A stretch of 56,472 bases of DNA, from NCBI GenBank assembly GCA_034717835.1, contig JAYELZ010000050.1, positions 1 to 56,472 on the forward strand, written 5' to 3'. The stretch is from G713 sp034717835. Its GTDB lineage: Bacteria; Chloroflexota; Anaerolineae; B4-G1; SLSP01. Shown piece after piece: positions 8,967-17,805 of this stretch (positions are counted from its first letter, which is position 1; every line of letters begins with the position of its first letter). The notes beneath the pieces were generated by a model. It worked only from the letters and a program-made list of their open reading frames with translations, did not search any database and was not told the origin of the DNA. Position numbers and translations under genes: made by a program.

Positions 8967-9053
8967 GGAGGGATGGCCGAGTGGACGAAGGCGACGGTCT
9001 TGAAAACCGTTGTGGCTGCAAGGTCACCGTGGGTTCGAATCCCACTCCCTCCG
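8967..9053 (+). tRNA. tRNA-Ser (anticodon TGA)
   Basis: An 87-nt class II tRNA with acceptor stem GGAGGGA/TCCCTCC, anticodon loop CTTGAAA (TGA), a long variable arm and T loop TTCGAAT. CCA is not encoded. It reads UCN codons. Confidence 0.95.
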
Positions 9054-9077
9054 CCTTAACAAGTTCTAGTTATATCT

Positions 9078-9167
9078 GGGGAGGTGCCAGAGTGGACGAT
9101 CGGGGCCGCCTGCTAAGCGGTTGTGGGGTTTATAGCTCCACCCAGGGTTCGAATCCCTGCCTCCCCG
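9078..9167 (+). tRNA. tRNA-Ser (anticodon GCT)
   Basis: A 90-nt class II tRNA with acceptor GGGGAGG/CCTCCCC, anticodon loop CTGCTAA (GCT), a long variable arm and T loop TTCGAAT. CCA is not encoded. It reads AGC/AGU. Confidence 0.95.
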
Positions 9168-9175
9168 CCTAATTA

Positions 9176-9249
9176 GCCCCCGTGGCTCAATTGGATAGAG
9201 CGTCTGGTTGCGGACCAGAAGGTTACAGGTTCAAGTCCTGTCGAGGGCA
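9176..9249 (+). tRNA. tRNA-Arg (anticodon GCG), copy 1
   Basis: 74 nt. D arm GCTC...GAGC, anticodon stem TCTGG/CCAGA, loop TTGCGGA (GCG), T arm ACAGG TTCAAGT CCTGT. The acceptor stem GCCCCCG/CGAGGGC has one C-A mismatch at the fifth pair. CCA is not encoded. Confidence 0.9.
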
Positions 9250-9359
9250 CTGGTTAGTCAGGTAGTCAATTTGTCCGGTAGTCTAGTAGTCAGTTAGTCA
9301 CTCTCTCATTCATTCGTTTTCTCGCTCACTCGCTCACTCGCGTAGTTATTTTTTTTCTT

Positions 9360-9433
9360 GCCCCCGTGGCTCAATTGGATAGAGCGTCTGGTTGCGGACC
9401 AGAAGGTTACAGGTTCAAGTCCTGTCGAGGGCA
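9360..9433 (+). tRNA. tRNA-Arg (anticodon GCG), identical copy 2
   Basis: Identical over all 74 nt to the copy at 9176, including the C-A acceptor mismatch. The 110 bp between the copies hold only TAGTCAGG-type and CTCGCTCA-type micro-repeats. A terminator follows. Confidence 0.9.
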
Positions 9434-9440
9434 CTGTAAG

Positions 9441-9470
9441 GCCGTCAGGTTAACCACCTGACGGCTTTTT
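9441..9470 (+). terminator. Terminator after the tRNA cluster
   Basis: A 10-bp stem GCCGTCAGGT / ACCTGACGGC, 5-nt loop, then five Ts. Confidence 0.9.
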
Positions 9471-9505
9471 GTATGCACAGTTTCCCTTCCTTTAGATTTC
9501 ACTTT

Positions 9506-9536
9506 ACAGCGCAGTGCGAAGACCGCACTGCGCTGT
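9506..9536. terminator. Second strong hairpin after the tRNA terminator
   Basis: A perfect 13-bp stem (ACAGCGCAGTGCG / CGCACTGCGCTGT) with a 5-nt loop, followed by TTGATTTG. It may be a back-up terminator or another RNA structure. The rest of 9540-9676 shows no gene. Confidence 0.55.
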
Positions 9537-9676
9537 TTGATTTGCCTAGTATTGGTATTATGCTACATTATCTATCCGGGGACACTCTGTAGATTATTGT
9601 AGCGTTAGAAATCTTTTCTGCCCCAGGCTTTGGTGTTTGAAGTGCTTTCAAATAATTTAGTACAAGAGAGGTCTAG

Positions 9677-11740
9677 ATGTCTACCAATCTTTGCGTGCTG
9701 ATGGTCGAGGACTCAGAGAATGATGCCTTACTCACCACATTGGCGCTACGTCGGGACGGCTACCAGTTAGATTTGAGGAGAGTGGAGACTCCAGAGACTT
9801 TCCAAGATGCCTTGCAGGAGCGGACTTGGGATATTGTCATCGCCGATTATTCATTGCCGAGTTTTACCGGCTTAGCGGCATTAAAGCTATTGCAAGCCAG
9901 TGGGCTAGATTTACCTTTCATTATTGTCTCCGGGACCATTGGTGAGGAAGTGGCCGTGGCCGCGATGCGTGGCGGAGCGCACGATTACGTGATGAAGGAT
10001 AATTTGGCGCGGTTAGCACCTGCGGTACAACGTGAATTGAGAGAAGCTAAGGTGCGCAGAGAGCGCAAAAAATCTGAGCAGGCCCTGCATGAGAGCGAGG
10101 AGCGGTATCGGCAGGCGGTGGAGAATTCACCCAATCCCATCTTCTCTGTGGATGAACAGGGGTTCATTTGTACTTGGAATGCAGCCTGCGTCCAGGTTTT
10201 CCAGTACCCGGCGGAGCAAGTCATTGAGCAATCATATCATCAATTGCTCTGGGAGAGTGCCGACCAAGCGGAGATTGACGCTTTATTGGTCGAAATTTGG
10301 CAGTTAGATCAGCCTATCGGCGGGTACGAGATAACCTACCGCCGAAAGGACGGGCGACGGGCAGTTACTCTATCGCGGTTATATCCAGTGCGTGACACGG
10401 AAGGGCAGGTGCGCGAATGTGTCTTCGCTAATACCGACATCACTAAGCGGCGTCAAGCCGAGGACGAGCTTAAGCGGCGCAATCGTGAATTGGCTTTACT
10501 CAATCGCTCGGCGCAGGTAGTCACTTCCATGCTTGATTTAGATGGGGTGCTCATCGCCATCTTGAACGAGGTGCGCCATCTACTGGACGTGGTCGCCGGC
10601 TCTGTCTGGTTGCTGGAGCAGCCGGGCGGGGGTTTGATCTGCCGGCAAGCTATCGGGACCAACTGTGAATTGGTACGCGGGTGGCATCTGGCTCCCGATG
10701 AGGGCATCGTTAGTTGGGTAGTATCCCAGAATAAGGGAGGAATTGTCCCGGATGTGCGTAAGGATAAACATTACTACCCCTTGGTAGATCAAGTAACAGG
10801 CATGAAGTTGCGCTCCATTCTCACCGTTCCCTTGCGCAGTAAGGGCGAGGCTATCGGAGCCGTGCAGGTGGTGGATACCAAAATTGACAGTTTCCAACCA
10901 GCAGATCTACGTTTATTGGAATCGTTGGCAGCTACTGCTGCCATTGCTATCGAGAATGCTCGAATGTATGCTACAGAACAAGAGCGTGTGCTGGCTCTTG
11001 ATCAGGCCTTAGAACAGCAGCGCGAGTTGGCTAAACTTAAAGATCAATTCGTCCAAAACGTCTCCCACGAGTTGCGCACTCCTTTAGCACTGATTCGTGG
11101 TTTTTCTGAGCTCTTGGAGAGTGGCAGTTTGGGTGAATTGCAACCTAAACAGCGTAAACCTCTCTCGGTGATTGTCAGTCGCGCGCGCATGTTGAGTAAG
11201 GTAGTGGAGGACCTAACTGCTATTTTGGCCGCAGAGCGGCAAGAGCAGCAATATGAGCCGGTTGATATGGCAGCTTTGATTCACGAGCTATCAGCCGCCT
11301 TTCAACTTCCCGCTCAACAGGCCGAGTTGAAGTTGGTGACATATATCCCCGCTGAACTCCCCCAGGTTTTGGGCGATGGGAACCATTTGCAGCGGGTGTA
11401 TGATAATTTGATTAGCAACGCCTTCAAATTCACCCCAGCGGGCGGGCAAGTCACCGTGCGGTTAACTCAGGAAGATTCAGAATTATTATTGGAGATATCC
11501 GATACGGGCATTGGCATTCCAGCAGACGAGCTGGACCGCATTTTTGATCGTTTTTATCAGGTGGATGGGAGTATGACGCGACGTTATGGTGGTACTGGGC
11601 TGGGATTATCCCTATCCAAGGAAATTGTGGAAGCTCACGGGGGACGGATAGAGGTCAAAAGTGTAGAGGGCAAAGGTAGTACCTTCTTAGTGAAGTTGCC
11701 TATCTGGGAAGGGGAGGACGCCAGTAAAACTACGCACTAG
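9677..11740 (+). CDS. Hybrid sensor kinase: REC-PAS-GAF-HisKA-HATPase
   Basis: 687 aa, soluble, no membrane segment. An N-terminal receiver domain (acidic pair Glu11/Asp12, phospho-acceptor Asp57 in IADYSLP, Thr87, Lys107) is followed by PAS (about 135-255), GAF (about 285-435), HisKA with NVSHELRTPL (His464) and a complete HATPase (DTGIGIP; GGTGLGLS). The input is therefore phosphorylation of the receiver by another kinase plus whatever PAS and GAF bind; the output is autophosphorylation at His464. It heads a block of four signalling genes on one strand. A hybrid with the receiver in front is more typical of phosphorelay intermediates than of primary sensors. The ligand is unknown. Confidence 0.9.
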   Translation: MSTNLCVLMVEDSENDALLTTLALRRDGYQLDLRRVETPETFQDALQERTWDIVIADYSLPSFTGLAALKLLQASGLDLPFIIVSGTIGEEVAVAAMRGGAHDYVMKDNLARLAPAVQRELREAKVRRERKKSEQALHESEERYRQAVENSPNPIFSVDEQGFICTWNAACVQVFQYPAEQVIEQSYHQLLWESADQAEIDALLVEIWQLDQPIGGYEITYRRKDGRRAVTLSRLYPVRDTEGQVRECVFANTDITKRRQAEDELKRRNRELALLNRSAQVVTSMLDLDGVLIAILNEVRHLLDVVAGSVWLLEQPGGGLICRQAIGTNCELVRGWHLAPDEGIVSWVVSQNKGGIVPDVRKDKHYYPLVDQVTGMKLRSILTVPLRSKGEAIGAVQVVDTKIDSFQPADLRLLESLAATAAIAIENARMYATEQERVLALDQALEQQRELAKLKDQFVQNVSHELRTPLALIRGFSELLESGSLGELQPKQRKPLSVIVSRARMLSKVVEDLTAILAAERQEQQYEPVDMAALIHELSAAFQLPAQQAELKLVTYIPAELPQVLGDGNHLQRVYDNLISNAFKFTPAGGQVTVRLTQEDSELLLEISDTGIGIPADELDRIFDRFYQVDGSMTRRYGGTGLGLSLSKEIVEAHGGRIEVKSVEGKGSTFLVKLPIWEGEDASKTTH

Positions 11741-11865
11741 TCCATGTGAGTGGACTTTGCGAGGGTAGCCGCGACTTCAGTCACCAGGCTACCTGGTGTC
11801 AGACGTGTTAAGAGCCATATTCACCGTTGGTGCGTCTTTGCAGGCTTGCAGAGGAGGAGCTAACC

Positions 11866-12684
11866 ATGGTGCGGAAACTCAGTTTAGCGAGTGGTTTGGT
11901 GCTTACCGGCATGGTGGTGTTATTTTCCTGTAGTGCGTGCGGCCTACAACCCCAGCCAGATTTGGCTACTGAGATAGCGGCTCCACTTGGAGAGGCGGAG
12001 CGAGGTATAACCTTGCACTACTTTGAGCGCTTCCCTTACATGGAGATTACGCAAATTGGAGTGGCAGGCCTCACCGCTAGCCCCGCAGCACAGGTTTTCC
12101 AGACAGCAGGCCTGCCATTCCATTGGCAAGCTACACCCCCCAAACGGCAGCTGTACTTGCTGGAACAAAATCAAGGCCAAGATTGTCTCTTAGGATGGTT
12201 CAAAAATCCTGAGCGTGAGGAGAGTGGTCGGTTTACCTTACCCATTTACCAGGATCATCCTTACGTGGCTCTGGCGCGGCTAGCTGATGACCGGATTGTC
12301 TCTGGCGGTGTGGTCAGCACAACTCTCGCTAGTCCTACATTGACGCTCTTGGTGAAAGAGGGTTTCTCTTATGGGAGTTTCCTTGATGCGCAGATTGCAG
12401 AGTACCATACCCCTTGTGTTAGCACCACCGTGGGGAGCGTTGAAATGTTGCAGATGCTACAGGCTGGGCGGGCAGATTACTTTTTTATCGCTCCAGAGGA
12501 GGCCGCCATATTATTGGAAGATGGCTCTCTCCAGGAGACAGCGTTCAAACTGGTTGATTTTGCGAACATGCCTCCCGGGGAAAAACGCTACCTGTGGTGT
12601 AGCAAACAGGTGGGAGAGTCGGTGATCCAGCAACTTAACGTGGCTATCCAACAGTGTCTCACCAAGACACTCTGGATCGAGTAG
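11866..12684 (+). CDS. Solute-binding-like lipoprotein beside a sensor kinase
   Basis: 272 aa from ATG 11866, which has GGAGGAG upstream (an in-frame start at 11827 lacks this). The N-terminal hydrophobic segment ends in a lipobox-like LFSC / CSAC, so it is probably secreted and lipid-anchored. The rest resembles a family 3 (amino-acid type) periplasmic binding fold: ALARLADDRIVSGGVV, then GSVEMLQMLQAGRADYFFIAPEEAA matches the usual second-lobe pattern. It stops 12 bp before the next kinase, so it probably presents a ligand to that kinase's extracellular domain and is not part of a transporter; no permease is nearby. The role is inferred from position. Confidence 0.7.
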   Translation: MVRKLSLASGLVLTGMVVLFSCSACGLQPQPDLATEIAAPLGEAERGITLHYFERFPYMEITQIGVAGLTASPAAQVFQTAGLPFHWQATPPKRQLYLLEQNQGQDCLLGWFKNPEREESGRFTLPIYQDHPYVALARLADDRIVSGGVVSTTLASPTLTLLVKEGFSYGSFLDAQIAEYHTPCVSTTVGSVEMLQMLQAGRADYFFIAPEEAAILLEDGSLQETAFKLVDFANMPPGEKRYLWCSKQVGESVIQQLNVAIQQCLTKTLWIE

Positions 12685-12696
12685 GAGCAGGATAAG

Positions 12697-14874
12697 ATGT
12701 GGGCTGAGACAAAAGGAAAACGGCATTTGAGTTTAGTTGCGCTGCTGTTTAGCGCATTATTAGTCCTCTTTGTGATGGCGCACGAACGCCATACTTATCG
12801 GGAGCAGCAAGCCACAGTGGAAACTTATGCGCGTATGATAGCCAGCTCACTCTGGAATTTTGAACCTCAGGCCCCGACTGATTACTTAACCACCGCCGCT
12901 GCTCGACATGACTATGCACAAGTGCGGGTAGTGACTGTAAGTAATCAAGAATTCGTTAACGTGACCTATAATAAGCAACGTTGGCTAGATGACTTGCTCG
13001 TTGCGCTGCACCTGATTCGTTGTCAAGAAATTGGGGCTGACATTAAGCATAACACTGTAGTCATCGGTCGCCTGACGGTGAACTGGTGCAATCGCAACGT
13101 TTATAGCTATGGCTATCTTTTGCTGGTGATGCTTTTGATATTGGTCGCCGGGTGGTTTTATTTAGCGACTTTACAAGCGAAGCAAGACTTAGAATCTCGC
13201 GTGGAGGAGCGTACCGCGGCATTGCATAGCGCCAATAGCACACTACGCGAGAACGAGCAACGGTATCGCACCATCTTTGAGAATACAATGTTGGGCATGT
13301 ATCGCACTACTCCATCTGGAGAGATACTCATGGCTAATCCAGCATTGTTACAGATGTTAGGATATTCCTCTTTTGAGGAACTTGCTCAGCACAATTTGGA
13401 GGAAGACTGGTATACGCCAGAGAATCCTCGATCCAAATTCAAGGAAAAGATGACGCAGGAAGGAAAAATTGCCGCTATGCAGAGCCGTTGGATTAAGCTT
13501 GATGGTTCTACACTCTTTGTTACTGAGAGTGCCCGAGCTATTTACGGTGAGTCTGGAGAGATTTTATACTATGAAGGTATGGTGCGGGATATTACTGAAC
13601 ACGAACAACTCCTGACCAAGATTGAACGGCGCAACATCCAATTGCAGACTGCGGCTGAAGTTTCCCGGGCGGCCAGCACGATCCTGAACCCAAAAGTGTT
13701 GATCGAACGAGCCGTGGAACTGATCCGCATGCATTTCAACTTCTATTATGTGGGGTTGTTCTTGGTGGATAAGGAGGGCAAAGATGCGGTGTTGCGTGCA
13801 GGGACCGGCGAGCCCGGGAGACAAATGCTGGCCGAAGGGCACCAATTGGAGGTCGGAGGTCATTCGATGATCGGTTGGTGCGTGGAGCAAGGGCAAGCGC
13901 GCATTGCCCTGGATGTGGGGGAGGAAGCGATCCGTTTTGATAATCCCTGGCTGCCGGAGACGCGCTCGGAGATGGCCTTACCGCTGCTTAGCCGTGAACA
14001 GTGGTGTATTGGCGCGGTGACGGTGCAGAGTGTGCGCGCTGCCGCTTTCTCCAAAGCCGACGTTGCCGCCCTGCAAAGCATGGCTGACCATCTGGCAATT
14101 GCGCTTGAAAACGCCTGGTTGCATGAGCGCGTGCTTCGCCATGCTGATGAATTAGAGACCCGCGTAGCTGAACGGACCGCCGAGCTCACCGCAGTCAACC
14201 AAGAGCTGGAATCTTTCTCCTACTCGGTTTCGCACGACTTGCGAGCACCTTTGCGTAGCATTGATGGGTTTAGTCAGGCCTTATTGGAAGATTATGCTGA
14301 GCAATTAGATACTATAGGCCAAGACTATCTACAGCGTGTGCGCGGTGCGGCCCAACGGATGGGGCAGTTGATTGGCGATTTGCTAAATCTCTCCCGCACC
14401 ACGCGCGGAGAAATGCACCGGGAGGAAGTCAACCTGAGTGAGCTAGTACAGAAAATTGCGGCAGATTTACACCGGCTACAACCAGAGCGCGAGGTAGAGT
14501 TTAACCTTGAACCGAATTTAACGGCATATTGTGATGTTCGCTTACTACGAGCCGTACTAGAAAATCTACTGGGCAATGCTTGGAAATTTACATCAAAGCA
14601 TGAACGCGCCCGGATCGAGTTTGGGCTGCTGGAGCAATCTGGCGAACCAACTTATTTTGTACGTGATGATGGCGCCGGTTTTGACATGACTTATGCTGAT
14701 AAATTGTTCGGAGCCTTCCAGCGGTTACATAGGATGACCGAGTTCGAGGGTACCGGAGTGGGGTTGGCAACCGTGCAGCGCATTATCAACCGTCATGGGG
14801 GTAGGATTTGGGCCGAGAGCATTATAGAGAAAGGTGCTACATTTTATTTCACCTTAGCTGTGCATGAAGAATAA
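12697..14874 (+). CDS. Membrane sensor histidine kinase: TM-sensor-TM-PAS-GAF-HisKA-HATPase
   Basis: 725 aa. TM1 (about 10-28) and TM2 (about 138-158) bracket a roughly 105-residue extracytoplasmic domain. A short coiled coil leads into PAS (about 190-305), GAF (about 320-475), HisKA with SVSHDLRAPL (His513) and HATPase (DDGAGFD; GTGVGLATVQ). The HisKA/HATPase style (HDLRAPLRSIDGF) is that of phytochrome-like kinases. It lies 12 bp after a binding-protein gene and 11 bp before a receiver gene of the Rcp1 type, so the likely chain is ligand-lipoprotein, this kinase, receiver at 14886. No photosensory PHY domain is present. Confidence 0.9.
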   Translation: MWAETKGKRHLSLVALLFSALLVLFVMAHERHTYREQQATVETYARMIASSLWNFEPQAPTDYLTTAAARHDYAQVRVVTVSNQEFVNVTYNKQRWLDDLLVALHLIRCQEIGADIKHNTVVIGRLTVNWCNRNVYSYGYLLLVMLLILVAGWFYLATLQAKQDLESRVEERTAALHSANSTLRENEQRYRTIFENTMLGMYRTTPSGEILMANPALLQMLGYSSFEELAQHNLEEDWYTPENPRSKFKEKMTQEGKIAAMQSRWIKLDGSTLFVTESARAIYGESGEILYYEGMVRDITEHEQLLTKIERRNIQLQTAAEVSRAASTILNPKVLIERAVELIRMHFNFYYVGLFLVDKEGKDAVLRAGTGEPGRQMLAEGHQLEVGGHSMIGWCVEQGQARIALDVGEEAIRFDNPWLPETRSEMALPLLSREQWCIGAVTVQSVRAAAFSKADVAALQSMADHLAIALENAWLHERVLRHADELETRVAERTAELTAVNQELESFSYSVSHDLRAPLRSIDGFSQALLEDYAEQLDTIGQDYLQRVRGAAQRMGQLIGDLLNLSRTTRGEMHREEVNLSELVQKIAADLHRLQPEREVEFNLEPNLTAYCDVRLLRAVLENLLGNAWKFTSKHERARIEFGLLEQSGEPTYFVRDDGAGFDMTYADKLFGAFQRLHRMTEFEGTGVGLATVQRIINRHGGRIWAESIIEKGATFYFTLAVHEE

Positions 14875-14885
14875 CCAGGAGGAAA

Positions 14886-15335
14886 ATGAAAATGGGAGAA
14901 GGTAAGACTATTTTATTAGTGGAAGATAACCCGAACGATGAACTCTTAACCTTGCGCGCGCTCAAGAAGAACAAAATCTCCAATAGCATCATGGTGGCTC
15001 GTGATGGAGCTGAAGCGCTAGACTATCTCTTTGGCACCGGAGAATACGCCTCCCGTGATCTCAGAGTGATGCCAGAATTCGTGCTGTTGGATTTACGGCT
15101 ACCCAAGATAGATGGCCTGGAAGTCCTCCAACGGATACGCTCCTCGGAGCGCACGCGGTTATTACCGGTGATCGTGCTCACTTCTTCCGACGAGGAGCGC
15201 GATATCGTAGAAAGCTATAACTTGGGTGCCAATAGCTATATCTGCAAACCGGTAGATTTTAACCAATTTGTAGAAGCCGTGCGCCAGCTGGGCTTATATT
15301 GGTTAGTGTTGAACAAAGGCTTGCCCAAATATTGA
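14886..15335 (+). CDS. Single-domain response regulator (CheY/Rcp1-like)
   Basis: 149 aa, receiver only. LLVEDNPND gives the acidic pair Glu13/Asp14; phospho-acceptor Asp69 (LLDLRLPKIDG); Thr99; Lys121 in CKPVDF. The inserts match the Rcp1 subgroup that partners phytochrome-type kinases. RBS AGGAGG is 4 nt before ATG. It has no output domain, so it must act by protein contact or pass phosphate on, possibly to the receiver-bearing kinase at 9677 (inference). Confidence 0.9.
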   Translation: MKMGEGKTILLVEDNPNDELLTLRALKKNKISNSIMVARDGAEALDYLFGTGEYASRDLRVMPEFVLLDLRLPKIDGLEVLQRIRSSERTRLLPVIVLTSSDEERDIVESYNLGANSYICKPVDFNQFVEAVRQLGLYWLVLNKGLPKY

Positions 15336-15485
15336 GCGGTAAATATCCGCCAAAGTTACTATGCAGAGAGGAGAATTAGGACCCTCAGTGACTCTACGCT
15401 GAAGTCTCTCTTTGGGGGGATACAGACCAGCGATTACCTCCTCACAAATAAAACCGGACAGCATGATATTTATTCCGAAAAGTCC

Positions 15486-15532
15486 TTGACAACGGCAGTT
15501 TTAGCTGCTATAATGGGAACGTTCCCATTATA
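15486..15532 (+). promoter_or_regulatory. lacI-type promoter with overlapping 24-bp perfect palindrome
   Basis: Consensus TTGACA (15486-15491), 17-bp spacer, consensus TATAAT (15509-15514). A perfect 24-bp palindrome runs from 15509 to 15532 with core TGGGAACGTTCCCA, so a bound LacI-family dimer would cover the -10 box and the start site. The CG centre is typical of LacI/GalR operators. Confidence 0.88.
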
Positions 15533-15569
15533 GTGCCAACCTTACTTTTCAAGTTTGTACAAGGCAGCT

Positions 15570-16577
15570 ATGAGTCAAAGACCAACCATCATAGATGTGG
15601 CCCGCGTGGCCGGTGTTTCCAAAACCACTGTCTCGCGCGTAGTGGGTTGCAAGGATGCCCCGGTGCGGACGGAGACTCGGCAAAAGGTACTCCGGGCTAT
15701 CGAGCAACTGGGCTACGAGCGCAACGCGCTGGCCGGCGGCTTACGCACTGACCGCACCTACACCATCGCCCTGTTCCTCCCTGACATCGCCAACCCATTC
15801 TGGCCCGAGGTGGCCCGGGGCATTCAGGACGTCCTGGAGGGCGAAGGTTATGCGGTGGTTTTGGCTAACAGCGATTGGGACGCCAAACGAGAGCATAAAT
15901 TTTTAGCCATGTCCCGGCGCAACCGTTTTGATGGCCTGATTATCAACCCGGTCAGCGTCACCAACGCTGAATTGGTGGCTAATGGCATCCCGGCCATTAT
16001 CTTGAGCCTGGACACCGACTATCCTGACTTTGATGTGGTGGGCAGTGATAGCTACGGCGGTACGACGCTGGCTCTGGAACACCTGGTCGGTTTGGGGCAC
16101 CGGCGGGTAGGTCTCATCAGCGGCCTCTCGCGTGGCTCCCGGCAGCCTTCACGGCTGACCAGTTATGTCGATTTCCTCCAACAGCACCACATCCCTGTGG
16201 AGAATGAGTTGATCGTCAAATGCCCTTATGGGCAAGAGCATGGCTGGCGCAGCATGAAGCAGCTATTGGACTTGGACGATCCCCCCACGGCCATTTTCGC
16301 GGCCAACGATATCCTAGCTATCGGCGCGTTGCAAGCGATTAGAGATGCGGGACTGCGAGTACCCCAGGATATCTCACTCGTCGGTATGGATGATATCTAT
16401 GCCGTCTCCGTCACCACGCCTTCTCTGACCACGGTGGCTAAAGAGAAGTACGAACTGGGCTGTCAGGCCGCCACTTTCTTGCTAGAGCGCATCCGCGAGG
16501 CAGCGCCGGAACGTTTCCGACGCCACGCCTTGCCCTGCCGGTTAATTCAACGCACCTCCTCCGCCCCACCCAGTTAA
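15570..16577 (+). CDS. LacI/GalR-family transcriptional repressor
   Basis: 335 aa from ATG 15570; an upstream TTG at 15555 in frame would add five residues not seen in the family. The HTH and hinge helix (TIIDVARVAGVSKTTVSRVV) are followed by a periplasmic-binding-like sensor domain (IANPFWPEVARG, GHRRVGLISG, AIFAANDILAIGAL, ISLVGMDD). It should release its operator when a sugar-derived inducer binds. Operators with the same core lie at its own promoter and before the next gene, so it likely controls itself and the downstream hydrolase/importer operon. The inducer is unknown. Confidence 0.92.
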   Translation: MSQRPTIIDVARVAGVSKTTVSRVVGCKDAPVRTETRQKVLRAIEQLGYERNALAGGLRTDRTYTIALFLPDIANPFWPEVARGIQDVLEGEGYAVVLANSDWDAKREHKFLAMSRRNRFDGLIINPVSVTNAELVANGIPAIILSLDTDYPDFDVVGSDSYGGTTLALEHLVGLGHRRVGLISGLSRGSRQPSRLTSYVDFLQQHHIPVENELIVKCPYGQEHGWRSMKQLLDLDDPPTAIFAANDILAIGALQAIRDAGLRVPQDISLVGMDDIYAVSVTTPSLTTVAKEKYELGCQAATFLLERIREAAPERFRRHALPCRLIQRTSSAPPS

Positions 16578-16634
16578 GTTCATTCACCGCAATTCGCCCA
16601 AGCGCGCATCAGCGGCCTAAAATTTGAGATGAAA

Positions 16635-16648
16635 TGGGAACGTTCCCA
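16635..16648 (+). promoter_or_regulatory. Second LacI-type operator
   Basis: The same 14-bp palindrome core TGGGAACGTTCCCA as at the lacI promoter, 51 bp before the next start codon. Confidence 0.8.
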
Positions 16649-16699
16649 ATAGTGACCTTATCGTAAAATAGCTAACCATCATTTTCTAAGGAGGTGTGC

Positions 16700-17692
16700 A
16701 TGATTACCAGAGAAAAACTGGCGAACGATAGAGAGCTGTGCCAAAGCAAGGCGGTGGGCTGTCTGACTGGGCTGGCGATTGGCGACGCACTGGGTGATTT
16801 AGGCCGGGACGACGCGGCCCGTCAGCGCTACGGCATCGTCACCAACCTGTACGCAGGCACCAAGAGCACCGACGACACGGAGTTTGCGTTGCTCACAGCC
16901 CGCACGCTGTTGGATTGCGGCGGCGTGCTGACGGCGGAGGCCGTGTTGCAATCCTGGCAAAAGTACATTCTGGCGCAGGGTGGCGTCTATGAGCGCGGCG
17001 GTCGGCCCCTGTACGGCGCGGTGGCGAACCTCCAGCGGGGACTCACGCCGCCGCTCTCCGGCCACGACAATGTGTTGAACAACGACGATGGCGCGGCCAT
17101 GCGCATCGCGCCGATTGGCATTGTCTGCGCGGGAGAGCCGGAACGGGCGGCGGCACTGGCGGAGATTGAGGCGCAAGTTAGCCATTACGCGGATGGCATC
17201 TGGGCGGCCCAGGCCGTGGCGGCCAGCGTGGCCGTGGCGATGGTGGATGGTACGACTGAGGAGATCATCCAGGCCGGGTTACGTCAAATTCCCGACGATA
17301 GTTGGTTGGGGCGGGCGATGGCGCGGGCGATGGCAATCTGCGACCAGGAAGGAACTATTGAGAAAGCCTGGGAGCGGCTGCATACCGAACTTTGGACTCC
17401 CGTTCACGCGGTTAGCCCCGAAGCGCTCCCGCAAATTTACGGAGTGTTCCGCCTGACAGATGGTGATTTTCGGCGGGGGATGTTTTGGGGTGGCAACTTT
17501 GGCCGAGACGCGGATACGATTGGCGCGGTGCTCGGCGCGTTGTCCGGGGCCAGACAGGGGATTTCCGTCCTTCCAGAAGCGTGGGTTGAGAAAGTGCGCC
17601 ATCCCAGTGGCGTTTGCCTTAAGTTCACCGTACAGGAGGATGTTCCGACATTAGCTAGAGAATTAGCAGAGCTGATTTTGGCAAGGAGGTGA
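16700..17692 (+). CDS. ADP-ribosylglycohydrolase-family enzyme (first of two)
   Basis: 330 aa from ATG 16700, placed 5 nt after AAGGAGG (a GTG at 16694 lies inside the SD). All-alpha DraG/ARH fold with both halves of the dimetal site: KSTDDTEFALL (Asp58, Asp59) and FGRDADTIGAVLGA (Asp270, Asp272). Characterised relatives cleave the N- or O-glycosidic bond to ADP-ribose. In this operon, between a LacI regulator and a sugar importer, the substrate could instead be an imported ribosyl or glycosyl compound; this is inference. Cytoplasmic: no signal peptide. Confidence 0.85.
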   Translation: MITREKLANDRELCQSKAVGCLTGLAIGDALGDLGRDDAARQRYGIVTNLYAGTKSTDDTEFALLTARTLLDCGGVLTAEAVLQSWQKYILAQGGVYERGGRPLYGAVANLQRGLTPPLSGHDNVLNNDDGAAMRIAPIGIVCAGEPERAAALAEIEAQVSHYADGIWAAQAVAASVAVAMVDGTTEEIIQAGLRQIPDDSWLGRAMARAMAICDQEGTIEKAWERLHTELWTPVHAVSPEALPQIYGVFRLTDGDFRRGMFWGGNFGRDADTIGAVLGALSGARQGISVLPEAWVEKVRHPSGVCLKFTVQEDVPTLARELAELILARR

Positions 17693-17754
17693 ACTAGACG
17701 AGCAAAATTTAAATTTTCGACTTGAGATAACCAGTAAATCGATTCCAGCCTAAA

Positions 17755-17788
17755 ATATAATCAATACGATCATATAATCAATATGGTC
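17755..17788 (+). repeat. Tandem 17-bp direct repeat before the binding-protein gene
   Basis: ATATAATCAATACGATC is followed at once by ATATAATCAATATGGTC (two mismatches), 18 bp before the start codon. Each copy contains a TATAAT-like box; it may be a regulator site or a duplicated -10 region. Confidence 0.55.
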
Positions 17789-17805
17789 AAAGGAAGATAC
17801 GAGAA

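Noticed and set aside
15555..15569. TTG as the start of the LacI gene
   Set aside because: It adds five residues not seen in LacI proteins; ATG at 15570 gives the normal N-terminus before the HTH.
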